64,000 bases of DNA from Mycobacterium adipatum (GCF_001644575.1 NZ_CP015596.1:682001-746000); one strand, 5' to 3'; positions 1 through 8,891 are shown, counted from the stretch's first letter. The notes: generated by a model not told the origin, from the letters alone. Numbers and translations are program-made.

Positions 1-565
1 GCTCGGCAACCAACCTGCCGACCTCGTCGACCCGCTTGCACCGCAGATGATTCCGGATGGTGGTGACGATGAACGCCGCCCTCTCCCGCAGGTCTGCGCT
101 GTAGCCCGCCGCGCTGGTTGTTCCGGTGGCAATGATGCCGCCCTCGATGATCTCGTCGAGCCGATAGCGGGTGGTGCCGTCATCATTGGTGCCGTCAACC
201 ACGCGCCTGAAGCGTCTGCTCGGGCGCAGGCCAATTTCGATGTCCCATTCGGTGTCGCGCACGCGGAAGGCGAAGTTGTATCCGTCGACTTCACCGCGCC
301 ATTGCGCGGGTGCATGGCCGCCGTGGTCGTACACCAAGACACCGGGCTGATCAGCCAGCCACGACTGCAGTTCGGCCTCGTCGGTCTGCTGGGCAGCCCG
401 CAGCCGCTGACCTTCGGTGCTCTGCCAGAACTCGTTCATGTCACCGAGGAACCACCGAAAGGCCTCCGCCGACTTCCACGTCGGATGTATTTCGCGGCGT
501 CTAGCATCGGTGATCACCTCTCCGGGCCGAGCAGGGCGCGGGGCATCTTTGGTCAACAGCGGCAT
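1..565 (-). CDS. Unknown protein, paralogue of the gene at 1036-1815 (3' end outside window)
   Basis: Minus-strand reading frame from an ATG at 565 running off the left edge, at least 188 residues. I do not recognise the family. It shares blocks with the protein at 1036-1815: both have a W-Q-S motif, an AQWRGEVDGYNF-like block (EQWRGNVDGHSF in the other), a WDIEIGLRP/WHIEIDLRP block, and IIATGT followed by FIVTTIRNH/FIVTTIRDH. The strongly shared protein-level pattern is the reason for calling the minus strand rather than the overlapping plus-strand frame. No signal peptide or membrane segment is evident. It lies divergent to the XRE-type regulator at 618. Confidence 0.55.
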   Translation of the reverse strand, partial: MPLLTKDAPRPARPGEVITDARRREIHPTWKSAEAFRWFLGDMNEFWQSTEGQRLRAAQQTDEAELQSWLADQPGVLVYDHGGHAPAQWRGEVDGYNFAFRVRDTEWDIEIGLRPSRRFRRVVDGTNDDGTTRYRLDEIIEGGIIATGTTSAAGYSADLRERAAFIVTTIRNHLRCKRVDEVGRLVAE

Positions 566-617
566 CCGCACGCTGAACGTGAATCATAATCGGAGATCAG
601 ATCAGGAGGTGTTTCCG

Positions 618-932
618 ATGGCAAAGGCGCAGATGGTCGCGGCGATCGAAAGCGCCCGCCAAGCAGCGAACCTGTCCCAACGAGCACTTCACGACCGCAC
701 CGGAATCTCGCAACCGACCCTTAGCCGCATCCTTTCGGGCGGGCGGCCGGCGAAGACGACCGAGATCATCCAGATTGCCGATGCTCTTGGCTGCACGGTC
801 GCTCAACTGACAGGGACGACCGTCGCCGACCGGGTGCAGTGCGCGGTGCGATCGACGAACGGATCGGCCATGGACACGATGCGCCAACGGCTGCTGCACT
901 TCGTCGAACTCGATGCTTACCTGGACGGCTAA
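618..932 (+). CDS. XRE-family helix-turn-helix regulator
   Basis: 104-residue protein dominated by a Cro/C1-type helix-turn-helix (roughly residues 8-60), with the recognisable pattern LSQRALHDRTGISQPTLSRI followed by a helix ending in ADALGCTVAQL. Presumed DNA-binding repressor; its target is unknown. The ATG at 618 is preferred over longer in-frame starts because a near-perfect Shine-Dalgarno (AGGAGG, 604-609) lies 8 bp upstream and the helix-turn-helix begins immediately after. It sits between the two members of a paralogous minus-strand gene pair, so it may be part of a duplicated accessory module. The short C-terminal extension has no motif I recognise. Confidence 0.8.
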   Translation: MAKAQMVAAIESARQAANLSQRALHDRTGISQPTLSRILSGGRPAKTTEIIQIADALGCTVAQLTGTTVADRVQCAVRSTNGSAMDTMRQRLLHFVELDAYLDG

Positions 933-1035
933 GCAATCCCCGCTGCGCGGTGATGGCCCCGGGAATGGATGTCAGCTGAGTATGAGGACTTCGCGGCAGC
1001 GTTCTGCGCGGCGCGCAAGTTCCGCAACACCTAGA

Positions 1036-1815
1036 TCAACGCGCGGGCAGGCGGATTCCGCACGTTGGACACCAGTCGACGCTTGCTCCGAGGGCGGCGG
1101 TGATCGCGTCCAGTTTGTCGGCGTGGTGTGTGCAGGACGTCCTTTTGGGGTGATCGCGGATGGTGGTCACGATGAACTGTGCTCGCTGCACGACGGTGGT
1201 CCCGTAGCCCTCGGCGTCGATGGTGCCGGTGGCGATGATGTCGCCTTGCTGGACTGCCTGTCGGCGGGTCTGGGTTCTGCCATCGATGTTGTGGCCGTTT
1301 AGCACCTCACTGAAGTGGCCGGTGGGGCGTAGGTCGATTTCGATGTGCCAGTCGTCGTGGCGTTCGCGGAAGTAGAAGCTGTGCCCGTCGACGTTGCCGC
1401 GCCATTGTTCGGGCATCGAGCCGCCGTGACTGTGAACAGCGACACCGGGGTGCTCGGTCAGCCAGTCCTGAAGCGCGGCCTCGGCAGCCTGGCGGGCGTT
1501 ACGGGCCTGTTCGCTGTCCGGGGACTGCCAGAGGTCGCGAACCTCGTTGAGCGCTTGTTTGAAGGAGTTGCGCCTGTGTTCGAGAGTTCGCATGCAGATG
1601 CAGGCGAATCCGTAGTCATGGTGGTCGTTGTCGGGGAGCTGAGGATGACAGGAGCAGGTGCAGCGCGCACCGCTGTCGATGTAGCGCCACTCGGTCAGAG
1701 CATCCAGGACGACGTCGGCCACCGCGTCGGCCTCATCAACACCGCGCTGGCGGGACTGTGCCACGGTGAGGGGCTGAGGGTCGTCGTCCACGAGGAGCCA
1801 GCATGGCAGGCCCAC
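1036..1815 (-). CDS. Unknown Cys-rich protein, probably 5'-truncated by a frameshift
   Basis: 259-residue reading frame starting at GTG 1815, paralogous to the partial gene at 1-565. It has a Cys/His cluster near the N-terminus (CTCSCHP, then ACICM about 20 residues later) and a C-terminal CPTCG knuckle, suggesting zinc binding. Family not recognised. The frame has no good start or ribosome site, but an ATG at 1948 opens a frame beginning MTTEVSRHISSATF that would join this one if one base of the five-A run at 1905-1909 (plus strand) were lost. The joined product would add a further Cys motif (FCPRTLHRRACG). The real gene may therefore be 1036-1948, with a frameshift or a homopolymer sequencing error. 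Confidence 0.55.
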   Translation of the reverse strand: MGLPCWLLVDDDPQPLTVAQSRQRGVDEADAVADVVLDALTEWRYIDSGARCTCSCHPQLPDNDHHDYGFACICMRTLEHRRNSFKQALNEVRDLWQSPDSEQARNARQAAEAALQDWLTEHPGVAVHSHGGSMPEQWRGNVDGHSFYFRERHDDWHIEIDLRPTGHFSEVLNGHNIDGRTQTRRQAVQQGDIIATGTIDAEGYGTTVVQRAQFIVTTIRDHPKRTSCTHHADKLDAITAALGASVDWCPTCGIRLPAR

Positions 1816-2022
1816 AGTGCCGTGTCGTGCGGGGTTCCCGCGATCGGCAATCGCTACGGCCGCGTCGGAGTCGCCGCAGGCGCGGCGGTGGAGCGTGCGC
1901 GGGCAAAAAGGTTGCCGATGAGATGTGGCGGGAGACTTCGGTGGTCATCCGAGAAGATGAAGCGCACGCTCACGGACGCCTTCACGGGCACCTAAGCCAG
2001 GGAGGTAGACGTCTGAAATGTA

Positions 2023-2048
2023 CTTATTGCGCCAATAGGTCCGATAAG
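2023..2048. promoter_or_regulatory. Probable operator/promoter of the AbiE-like pair
   Basis: Imperfect inverted repeat with outer arms CTTAT and ATAAG, ending 7 bp before the first ATG of the downstream gene. The position suits autoregulation by the helix-turn-helix product of that gene, as is known for AbiEi antitoxins; this is inference. Confidence 0.35.
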
Positions 2049-2055
2049 GGACTAT

Positions 2056-2769
2056 ATGTGCATGGCGGAGATGACCGCGGCAGACGCTGCTGAGCACCTT
2101 CAGGTGTCCCAGCGGCAGGTGCGCCGGCTGGCGAGCAACGGCGTCCTGGCCACCACCCGGGTGGTGGGACGCACGCTACTGCTAGACGCTGCGTCAGTGC
2201 ACCAGTTGGCCGGGCGTGTGCGCCACAACGGACGGCCGTGGACCGCGGCGACAGCCTGGGCCGCGCTGGCGCTGCTGTCCGGCCAGGACGCCCCATGGAT
2301 GGACTCAGCCGCGCTATCTCGCCTCCGCCACCGCCTGCGCGGCGCGCGCGCGACCGAGGTGGCGTGGCTGGCCCGCGGGCGTGCCCGCGTGCACCAGATG
2401 CGGGGTTGGGGGCAAGACACCGGCCTGATCCCGACCGGTGTGAGCGTGCTCGGCCATCCGCAACTGGCCGCGCTGTTTGATCTGTCCCCGGCCGAGCGGG
2501 GAGCCGACGGCTACGTTGCGGCACGGCACTTCAATGACATGGTCACTAGCCTGGGACTGTTCGACGACGTCGAAGGTGACATCACCGTGCGCGTCGTCCC
2601 CGACGATGCAGGTTACGCGCTCGATCGCCCGCTCATCGCCGCAGTCGCTGTGGACCTTTCCGAGTCGCTGGACACCAGGGAAGCCGCTGCCGGCGAACGG
2701 GTCCTCGACGATCTGCTCGACGCGTTCCGCGACGGCCGCGCAGTCCGCCGACTCGACGAGGCCCGGTGA
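2056..2769 (+). CDS. AbiEi-like helix-turn-helix protein (putative antitoxin)
   Basis: 237-residue protein with an N-terminal excisionase/MerR-like helix-turn-helix (about residues 7-50: TAADAAEHLQVSQRQVRRLA), followed by a helical Ala/Arg-rich middle and an acidic C-terminal part. Its stop overlaps the start of the nucleotidyltransferase gene by 4 bp (GTGA), the arrangement of type IV AbiEi/AbiEii toxin-antitoxin pairs. I infer that it represses the operon and neutralises the partner. The first ATG (2056) and a second at 2062 are both possible; little leader is available, so a leaderless message is plausible. Confidence 0.6.
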   Translation: MCMAEMTAADAAEHLQVSQRQVRRLASNGVLATTRVVGRTLLLDAASVHQLAGRVRHNGRPWTAATAWAALALLSGQDAPWMDSAALSRLRHRLRGARATEVAWLARGRARVHQMRGWGQDTGLIPTGVSVLGHPQLAALFDLSPAERGADGYVAARHFNDMVTSLGLFDDVEGDITVRVVPDDAGYALDRPLIAAVAVDLSESLDTREAAAGERVLDDLLDAFRDGRAVRRLDEAR

Positions 2770-3527
2770 GCGCGCCGCCGGATTCGCAGAGGATGGTGTG
2801 GAAGATCAGCGCACCGCCGGGTGGGTGGCCGCCGCCGTGGCCGCAGCTCGTCGAGATCGTGCAGACCATCCCACACACGCAGTGGACGCTGGTGGGCGGG
2901 CTGATGGTGCAGCTGCACGCCGTGCACGCGGGATTGGCGCTCACCCGCCCGACTCGAGACGTCGACATGATCCTGCACATCGAGACCGGGGCGGCGACCT
3001 TCGCAGGCGTGCGCGACGAGCTGGAACGGCTCGGGTACGCGCTGCACGAACCGGTTGGCGAAGGTCCGGCGCACCGGTTTGTCCGCGGACCTGACAGCGC
3101 CGAGACAGTTGACGTGATGGTCGCAGACCATCTGCCCCCGAAGTGGCACCCGAAGGTGCTGCGGCGAACCGTGTTCGCAGTCCCCGGCGGCACCTCGGCG
3201 CTGCGCAAGACGGTGAACTGCGAAATGGACACCGGGGAGACGACGGTGATGCTCAGCGTCCCCGATGTCCTGGGTGCGCTGGTGCTCAAGGGTGCGGCTT
3301 ATATCGAGGACTCGCGGGATACGAGTCGCCACCTCGACGACGCTGCGGTGCTGGCTTGTGCGGCAACGGATCCGGTCGGTGACCGCGCGCGCATGATCGG
3401 CAGCGACCGCCGGCGGGTTACCGCGCTGTGGAAGGTGCTCCAAGACGAAAACCACCGGTCCTGGCTCGCCACCGGACGCAACGCGCGCCGCGGGCGCGCT
3501 GCGCTTCGGGTGCTGGTGGGCAGTTGA
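2766..3527 (+). CDS. AbiEii-like nucleotidyltransferase (putative toxin)
   Basis: 253-residue protein with the nucleotidyltransferase fold signature: a GG motif (LVGGLMVQLHAVH) followed after about 15 residues by TRPTRDVDMIL, whose D-x-D binds metal. This order matches the AbiEii/MenT group of toxins, which transfer nucleotides to tRNA or other targets. The start is a GTG at 2766 overlapping the stop of the helix-turn-helix gene, so the two are translationally coupled. The later catalytic acidic residue is less certain, though a KGAAY block (about residue 178) resembles the conserved lysine region of the family. Chromosomal or phage-defence role is inference. Confidence 0.6.
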   Translation: MSAPPDSQRMVWKISAPPGGWPPPWPQLVEIVQTIPHTQWTLVGGLMVQLHAVHAGLALTRPTRDVDMILHIETGAATFAGVRDELERLGYALHEPVGEGPAHRFVRGPDSAETVDVMVADHLPPKWHPKVLRRTVFAVPGGTSALRKTVNCEMDTGETTVMLSVPDVLGALVLKGAAYIEDSRDTSRHLDDAAVLACAATDPVGDRARMIGSDRRRVTALWKVLQDENHRSWLATGRNARRGRAALRVLVGS

Positions 3528-3883
3528 GGCGCTGTGGTCCTTGAGATCCCTGATCGCTACGAAGTCCTCTGTGGCCTGGCCCGGCCTGGCCATCAGCTAT
3601 CTGGTGGAAGGTGTTGCGGCGGGCGAACCCGCAAGTAGACATGAAGTTTGAGAAGCCACACGCCCGACAACATCCCGGAACGAGGGCGGACAAACTACGG
3701 CCTCACTATTTATGCGTCGACGTAGGGCCCCGTAGTCCCGCATAAAGGACAATCCCCGGTCGGACGGTGTTTTAAGCTGAGACCGGTGTTGATCTCGCCC
3801 GACCACTGCTGCGAAAACCGTCATCGGTATCGCCATGATGCGTCACGCATGGTGGGCGCGTCGAGGGCTCCAATGCAACGGGC
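3528..3883. other. Non-coding gap with one long palindrome
   Basis: About 356 bp after the AbiEii-like gene without a convincing gene. The only structure I see is the 38-bp palindrome listed separately. Confidence 0.4.
3709..3746. repeat. 38-bp imperfect palindrome
   Basis: Outer arms TTTATGCG and CGCATAAA are perfect, the centre is GGG/CCC at 3725-3730, and the intervening bases pair partly (CGTAGGGCCC against GGGCCCCGTA). It could be a bidirectional terminator, a recombination site or an operator. No T-run follows. Confidence 0.5.
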
Positions 3884-4291
3884 TCAGCTGTCGCGGGTCG
3901 GGTTCTCGTCAACGAGTGAGTCCAGAAGCATGTAGCCGGTGGGGCTCCTAGGTGGGCTGGCCGAATCGGTGGTGGTGATCTGAGTGATTGATTCGATCTG
4001 TGAGGATTGCCTGAAGTGCTCGTAATCCAATGGGCGCGTGGGGTCGTCGAAGAACACCAGCGACGTGAAACCGACACGAGGCCATCGCTCCACACGGGTG
4101 ATGCGCAGGCGCTGACCGTCCATGGCGAACTGACCGGACAGGCTGGCGGGGCCAGGCATCCGCATGTACGTCATCGCATCCAGGTCCCATTCGTGACGGC
4201 TACCTTGGGTCACCACCAGCCATGAACCGCCAACGCCCGGCCCGAGTTCATCGAGGCTAACTTGCAGCGGCACGTCGTCGGCGTTTGTCAT
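3884..4291 (-). CDS. Unknown protein
   Basis: Frame of 135 residues from an ATG at 4291 (product begins MTNADDVPLQVSLDELG). Longer starts up to 4372 exist, but the added residues look non-coding. The sequence has a plausible beta-rich composition (GGSWLVVTQGS, LRITRVERWPRVGFTSLVFF) and no signal peptide or membrane segment. I do not recognise the family; a small cytosolic protein beside an abortive-infection pair could be an immunity or accessory protein, but nothing shows this. Confidence 0.45.
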   Translation of the reverse strand: MTNADDVPLQVSLDELGPGVGGSWLVVTQGSRHEWDLDAMTYMRMPGPASLSGQFAMDGQRLRITRVERWPRVGFTSLVFFDDPTRPLDYEHFRQSSQIESITQITTTDSASPPRSPTGYMLLDSLVDENPTRDS

Positions 4292-4375
4292 GGCCGACAT
4301 TCTCGCAGTCCACACCGACACCTCAGCGCGCGACGGCGCGCGACGATGTGACATGAGGTGTCGCGGCCGCACGCG

Positions 4376-4633
4376 CTATCGGCGAGGCTTAAGCGATTCG
4401 CTGGTGTCGTTGTAGAAACCGGATTGCGTGACATGTTCGCCGAGGCTAATGCCGAACACTCCTGATCCCATGGCCTGGGCCATGCGCATGCAGGTGCTAT
4501 CCATCCGGTCTGCTCGGGCGATGGCTCCTGTACCGACGTCTTCGTCGCTGCCGTCGAACCTGCTGGTGGCTAAAGGGAATGAGCATGGAGACCATTGTCG
4601 CTTCCGGCTCGTCGCTAGCGGGAGCTGAGACAA
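4376..4633 (-). CDS. Doubtful small ORF
   Basis: 85-residue frame; the C-terminal half (from about residue 43, MDSTCMRMAQAMGSGVFG) looks more protein-like than the N-terminal half. No ribosome site stands out at the first start. It could be a short gene beginning near 4507 or a fragment of a larger lost gene. Confidence 0.25.
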   Translation of the reverse strand: MSQLPLATSRKRQWSPCSFPLATSRFDGSDEDVGTGAIARADRMDSTCMRMAQAMGSGVFGISLGEHVTQSGFYNDTSESLKPRR

Positions 4634-4791
4634 TGCGCGTCAGAAAGCAACCACGGTCGCAAAACGGTCGTCGTCGGCTAACGCACCGCTGCGGCAGCAA
4701 CCAGAATGTGGTTCCTCTCCTAACCGGCATGAAACCGCAATTGCTTATGGCTGCGGATTCGCGGTGCCATGATTGTGGGAGAGGAGGGCAC

Positions 4792-5016
4792 ATGGCCAAA
4801 GGGGATGTAAGCACCTACAACGATGATGGTGTGTGGAAGTCCAAGGTAGAGGGCAGCAGTCGCGCCGCGCACGCCGGTGGTACGAAGGCCGAGCAGCAGG
4901 CAGTCGGCAAGAAGATGGCCCAAGAGCGCGGGGTGGAACACACCATTCGTAAGCTCGACGGCACCGTCGGTGAGAAGAATTCGTACGGCAACGACCCGAA
5001 TCCGCCTAGGGGCTAA
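4792..5016 (+). CDS. DUF2188-family small protein
   Basis: 74-residue protein beginning MAKGDVSTYNDDGVWKSKVE and carrying the typical DUF2188 pattern: a W-x-V/K strand, an AHAGGTKAEQQAVGKKMA helix, then HTIRKLDGTVGEKNSYGNDP. DUF2188 proteins are small, mostly uncharacterised and widespread in bacteria. The start at 4792 has a strong GAGGAGGG ribosome site and begins exactly where the domain does, so the longer in-frame extension upstream is rejected. Confidence 0.8.
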   Translation: MAKGDVSTYNDDGVWKSKVEGSSRAAHAGGTKAEQQAVGKKMAQERGVEHTIRKLDGTVGEKNSYGNDPNPPRG

Positions 5017-5089
5017 CAGCGGACCATAACATCGAATTTTGTTCGATTGCTCCTAGCGCAGGCGATCTGCACCGCTGTGCGGTCGAGGG

Positions 5090-6036
5090 TTATCTATCTT
5101 CCCTTGTGCCGCCAAAGCTGCTTATGTCGATCGCGGCCGCCAAGCCCCGCGGCCGGAAGCGCTGCACCTCCTGGGCCGCCAGGAACGTCGGGATCGCCCG
5201 GAGCACATGCCGTTCCAGCCGGGTCCATACATCGCTGCCGACGCGGACCTCCTCGGCGATGTCTCGACAAGCACCTGCCGCGGCGGGGTCGTCACCGGAT
5301 TGGGCCGGCAGCAGCAGAAGTTGGCGGTCACGTTCGATCTGGACGCGGATTTGAGTGCGGACATCGTCGAGCCACAGCGGCATGTCTGCCTGCCAGTCGA
5401 CGGTGCCGACATCGCGCACGGTGTCGGAGAGCCGTTCACGCAGGCTCGCCGAGAGACCGCGTGCGGTGTGGGTGGCCTGACGAGCCGATTCCAGCGCCTT
5501 GTCGAATTCACCTGACTGCATCTGAATCTCTACCAATAGCTTTAAGGCCAAGGCACGGTCGGCGACATCGGTGTTGAGGGCTTGTAGATACAGCAGGATG
5601 GCTTCGTCGGTGGCGGTGATCGCCGCGCCCGACTCCCCGTCGACTATGCGAATCAGACGGAACCGGAATACGTCGGGTTCAGGGTATTCGCTTGCAACAT
5701 CGCAGTGCATCCAGGTGGCGTCGTGTGGTCGGCCATCGTTGAAAAGTGCGTTGAACACCAGCCGGGCGACCTTGGTGTAGGGGCGAGCGGGGTCGCTGGG
5801 ATTCATCCTACGAGCGGCTTGAGCGAGGTGATCGGTAGCTGCGTCGAGACCGACCGTGCCCTCCAAGCTCGCCTGGTTGTGGACGACGTAGTCGACCAGG
5901 CGCAGGCCAATTGCGCGAAATCATAACCACGGTGGTCGATATCGGCGCGCGGGCCGGCCCGGTTCAGCAACTCGAACACTGGTCCGAGCAGTTGAAGTAT
6001 CTTCCACCGGTCCCTGAGATCGGTGCTATTTGCCAT
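5090..6036 (-). pseudogene. Frameshifted gene, possibly a Wadjet JetA/kleisin-like remnant
   Basis: Two overlapping minus-strand frames together read as one protein: an N-terminal part from ATG 6036 (MANSTDLRDRWKILQLLGPV... GYDF) and a C-terminal part continuing AIGLRLVDYVVHNQ and ending at 5090. The join needs one extra base near 5918. The middle contains VFRFRLIRI, TDEAILLYLQAL and a helical stretch ending VDWQADMPLWLDDVR, which reminds me of the JetA/MksF kleisin-like subunits of Wadjet/MksBEF plasmid-restriction systems. No JetB, JetC or JetD follows, so even if that identification is right, the system is gone. The frameshift may be real decay or an assembly error. Family assignment is from memory and weak. 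Confidence 0.4.
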
Positions 6037-6404
6037 TGCCCCCTACCTGCCCTGCTGCCCGATTAGACACCATAGGAGTGACACGTGTGACCTATTGGCC
6101 TGAGCGACCCGAACTGGCACCTGGTGCGACCGACAATGAGGTGCTTGTAGCACTCGGACTCATCTTTCTCACTTGTCGGAAATTCTCCATATGCGGCCAT
6201 ACAGGTCAATATGAACGCGAGCTCAAACCGAGCACCGCAGCGCGGTCGAGGCGCATTGATTCTTTATGCGGTGCTCCAAGTCGTCCGACAGGCACGGAGC
6301 GGGAGAGCCCGACGTAATACGTTGTTATCGGCGGTGCGGCTGAGCGTCCTAGCGAATGCTTGGATCGAGATGGCCCCTCTTGGCAGGAACCGATTTCGGC
6401 TACA
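6037..6404. other. Gap without a convincing gene
   Basis: About 370 bp of lower apparent coding quality. Short frames exist on both strands, but none has a ribosome site, a recognisable motif or consistent codon use. Confidence 0.35.
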
Positions 6405-6746
6405 TCAGCGGGTGAGGGCGTCTGCGAGGTCATCGGGGATCGGCATGGGCGTCATGAGGCCGGCAGCGGCGCGGCCGGTGTTGCCGACGGGGTAACGCCC
6501 CATGACTGAGCCGGGGGCGGCAACAATGAGGCGGACCACTTGGCCGAACGCTTCACGGCGGTCACGTTGGCGTAGCGCCAGCGCCAGCATGGCGGCGTGA
6601 TTGCAGGTGTGGCGCCAGGGATCTGGTTGTGACAGGATATGCGCTCGCTCCAGGTGTTGCCAGCGCGTCGCCGCGTCCGTTGCGCGCATGGCGGCCGCCA
6701 TTTCGTCTCGGTAGATCCGATCGGCCTGGGGGCTGATCCGTGGCAT
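6405..6746 (-). CDS. DUF3703-family protein
   Basis: 113-residue protein with the DUF3703 pattern: RWQHLERAHILSQPDPW, then MLALALRQRDRREAFGQVVR and a C-terminal VGNTGRAAAGLMTPMPIPDDL. These small proteins are usually found beside heavy-metal resistance genes; their biochemical role is unknown. It lies 30 bp downstream of the ctpG-type ATPase on the same strand, so it is probably the last gene of the cadC-ctpG operon and part of the same metal response. Confidence 0.8.
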   Translation of the reverse strand: MPRISPQADRIYRDEMAAAMRATDAATRWQHLERAHILSQPDPWRHTCNHAAMLALALRQRDRREAFGQVVRLIVAAPGSVMGRYPVGNTGRAAAGLMTPMPIPDDLADALTR

Positions 6747-6776
6747 GGACTCTCCTGTCGGTCGCCGGTTTGCCCG

Positions 6777-8891
6777 TTACGGCAAGTTGGCGCGGTTGAC
6801 GGCGGTCGCTGACGTGTCGGGTGCGCAGCAGCCACATCCGTGTACACCGCATGCGGGGTTGTCGGTAAGTTCAAGACTGAGTGCGATTGCTGCGGTTGGT
6901 GTGGGAGACACCGGCCCGCAGCAGGTGGCATCGAGGTGGGTGGGCGCTGGCCCGATGTCCACGGAGTGTGCGGTGGATATGTGTGGGGCTGTTGTCACGC
7001 CGGGCAGGGTGTGGGTGCGTGCTGCGCGGATGGCGTTGAGGATGACCAGGACTTCGGCGAACTCGTGGATGAAAACCACCGTGGCCAAGCCGAGGATTCC
7101 GAGGGCTGCCAGCGGTATGAGGATCGTGATGATGGCCAGGGAGATCGCGATGTTCTGCATCATGATTCGCCGGGCGCGACGTGAGTGCGCGAGTACCTGG
7201 GGTAGGTGTCGGAGGTCTTCGCCCATGAGGGCGACGTCGGCGGTTTCAATGGCAACGTCGGTGCCCATCGCTCCCATGGCGATGCCGATGTCGGCGGTGG
7301 CCAAGGCGGGTGCATCGTTGACGCCGTCGCCGACCATGGCGATGGGCCGCCCCTTGGCCAAGCCGGACAGCAGGGCGGCCTTGTCTTCGGGCAGTAGTTC
7401 TGAATGCACGGCGGTGATGCCGGCATCTGCCGCGACGGCCTCAGCGGTGCGGCTGTTGTCACCGGTGAGCATTGCCACCGTGATACCCAAGTCTTTCAAC
7501 AGGTTGACGGCCTCGGCGGCTTCGGGTCGCAGCTCATCGCGCACCGCGATTGCGGCGACGGTGAGGTCATCGCGTGCGAGGACCACTACGGTGGCACCGG
7601 CGGTCTGCAAACGCGCAATGTCACCGGCGAGTGCGCCGGGCGGGACCCACGACGGCTTACCGAGGCGCAACCGGCGACCGTCGAGGGTGCCGTGCAGGCC
7701 GTGCCCGGGCACGGCGATGACGTCGGTGGCGATCTTTGTGTCACCGGCGGCGTTCAGGATCGCCTGTGCCAGTGGGTGTTCGCTGCGGGCCTCCAGTGCT
7801 GCGGCGAGGATCAAGGCTTCAGTGCGGCCGACTTCGGGCAGGGTGATGACCTCGACGACTTTGGGCTGATTGCGGGTGAGGGTGCCGGTCTTGTCCAGGG
7901 CAATGACTTTGATGCGCCCCAACTCTTCAACGGCCGCACCACCTTTGATGAGAGCACCTTGGCGGCTGGCGGCTCCGATGGCCGCGACCACGGTCAGCGG
8001 GACGGCGATCGCCAGGGCGCATGGGGACGCGGCAACCAGCACGACGAGCGCCCGCTCCAGCCACAGCATGGGGTCGCCGAGTACCGCGCCTGCTGCGGCA
8101 ACCAGGGCGGAGAGGGCCATGATCGCCGGGACCAGTGGGCGGGCGATCCGGTCGGCCAGCCGTTGGCCGGCGCCTTTGCGTTCCTGGGCTTCTTCGACGA
8201 TGTGGACGATGCGTGCCAGCGAGCTGTCGGCGGCCACGGCACTGACTTCGACTTCGATGGCTCCGCCGCCGTTGATCGCCCCGGCGAACACCGGGCTGGC
8301 CGGTCCGGCTTCGACCGGGACTGATTCACCGGTGATCGCCGAGAGATCCAGGCTCGTGTGACCGGACCGGATGGTGCCGTCGGTGGCGGCTCGCTCGCCA
8401 GGACGGATTACCATGATGTCGCCGACAACGAGATCATCTGGTGATACTGAGGTTTCGGTGCCGTCGCGGAGCACCGAGACCTTGGGCGGTACCAGCGACA
8501 GCAGGGAGCGCAGCCCACGGCGGGTCCGGGCGACGGCGTAGTGTTCCAGGCCTTCGGCGACCGAGAACAAGATGCTCAGCAGCGCGGCCTCGGCGAACTG
8601 GCCCAGCGCGACCGCGCCGACCGCGGCGATCGTCATCAACGTGCCCACGCCGATGCGCCCGTGTCTCAGGTTGCGCAGAGCACTGGGCACGAATGTGCTC
8701 GCGGCGGCACAGACCGCAGCCAACTCGACTGCCGCGACCACACCGTGAGAAGTGAATTGCCCGATGGCCCATCCCGCGGCCAGTAGGACCGCGCCCAGCG
8801 TCGCGAGCTGCAACTCACGGACCTGCCAAAGCTTTTCCGGTTCGGCGTCGGGTTCGGTAGCGGGCTGGGGTCCGCAGCATGCATCAGACAC
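6777..8891 (-). CDS. ctpG: Heavy-metal P1B-type ATPase, CtpG-like (Cd/Zn/Co efflux)
   Basis: 704-residue membrane ATPase with the full P-type motif set: TGESVPV, SPC metal-site motif in AASPCALAIAVP, DKTGTLTRNQP (phosphorylated Asp), SEHPLA, and GDGVNDAP near the C-terminus. It lacks a complete N-terminal HMA domain but has a CC pair near residue 5 (DACCGP) and a Cys/His-rich tail (CCGP; CGVHGCGCC) likely to bind metal. The region EPEKLWQV...STFVPS resembles M. tuberculosis CtpG. GTG 8891 is chosen because GAGAGGGAG lies just upstream and the gene then overlaps cadC by 8 bp, indicating coupling. The adjacent CadC-type regulator favours cadmium, lead or zinc export. Confidence 0.85.
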   Translation of the reverse strand: MSDACCGPQPATEPDAEPEKLWQVRELQLATLGAVLLAAGWAIGQFTSHGVVAAVELAAVCAAASTFVPSALRNLRHGRIGVGTLMTIAAVGAVALGQFAEAALLSILFSVAEGLEHYAVARTRRGLRSLLSLVPPKVSVLRDGTETSVSPDDLVVGDIMVIRPGERAATDGTIRSGHTSLDLSAITGESVPVEAGPASPVFAGAINGGGAIEVEVSAVAADSSLARIVHIVEEAQERKGAGQRLADRIARPLVPAIMALSALVAAAGAVLGDPMLWLERALVVLVAASPCALAIAVPLTVVAAIGAASRQGALIKGGAAVEELGRIKVIALDKTGTLTRNQPKVVEVITLPEVGRTEALILAAALEARSEHPLAQAILNAAGDTKIATDVIAVPGHGLHGTLDGRRLRLGKPSWVPPGALAGDIARLQTAGATVVVLARDDLTVAAIAVRDELRPEAAEAVNLLKDLGITVAMLTGDNSRTAEAVAADAGITAVHSELLPEDKAALLSGLAKGRPIAMVGDGVNDAPALATADIGIAMGAMGTDVAIETADVALMGEDLRHLPQVLAHSRRARRIMMQNIAISLAIITILIPLAALGILGLATVVFIHEFAEVLVILNAIRAARTHTLPGVTTAPHISTAHSVDIGPAPTHLDATCCGPVSPTPTAAIALSLELTDNPACGVHGCGCCAPDTSATAVNRANLP

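Noticed and set aside
6745..8324. Long plus-strand frames opposite the CtpG-like gene
   Set aside because: All lie inside the P-ATPase coding region; low-complexity composition and no ribosome sites.
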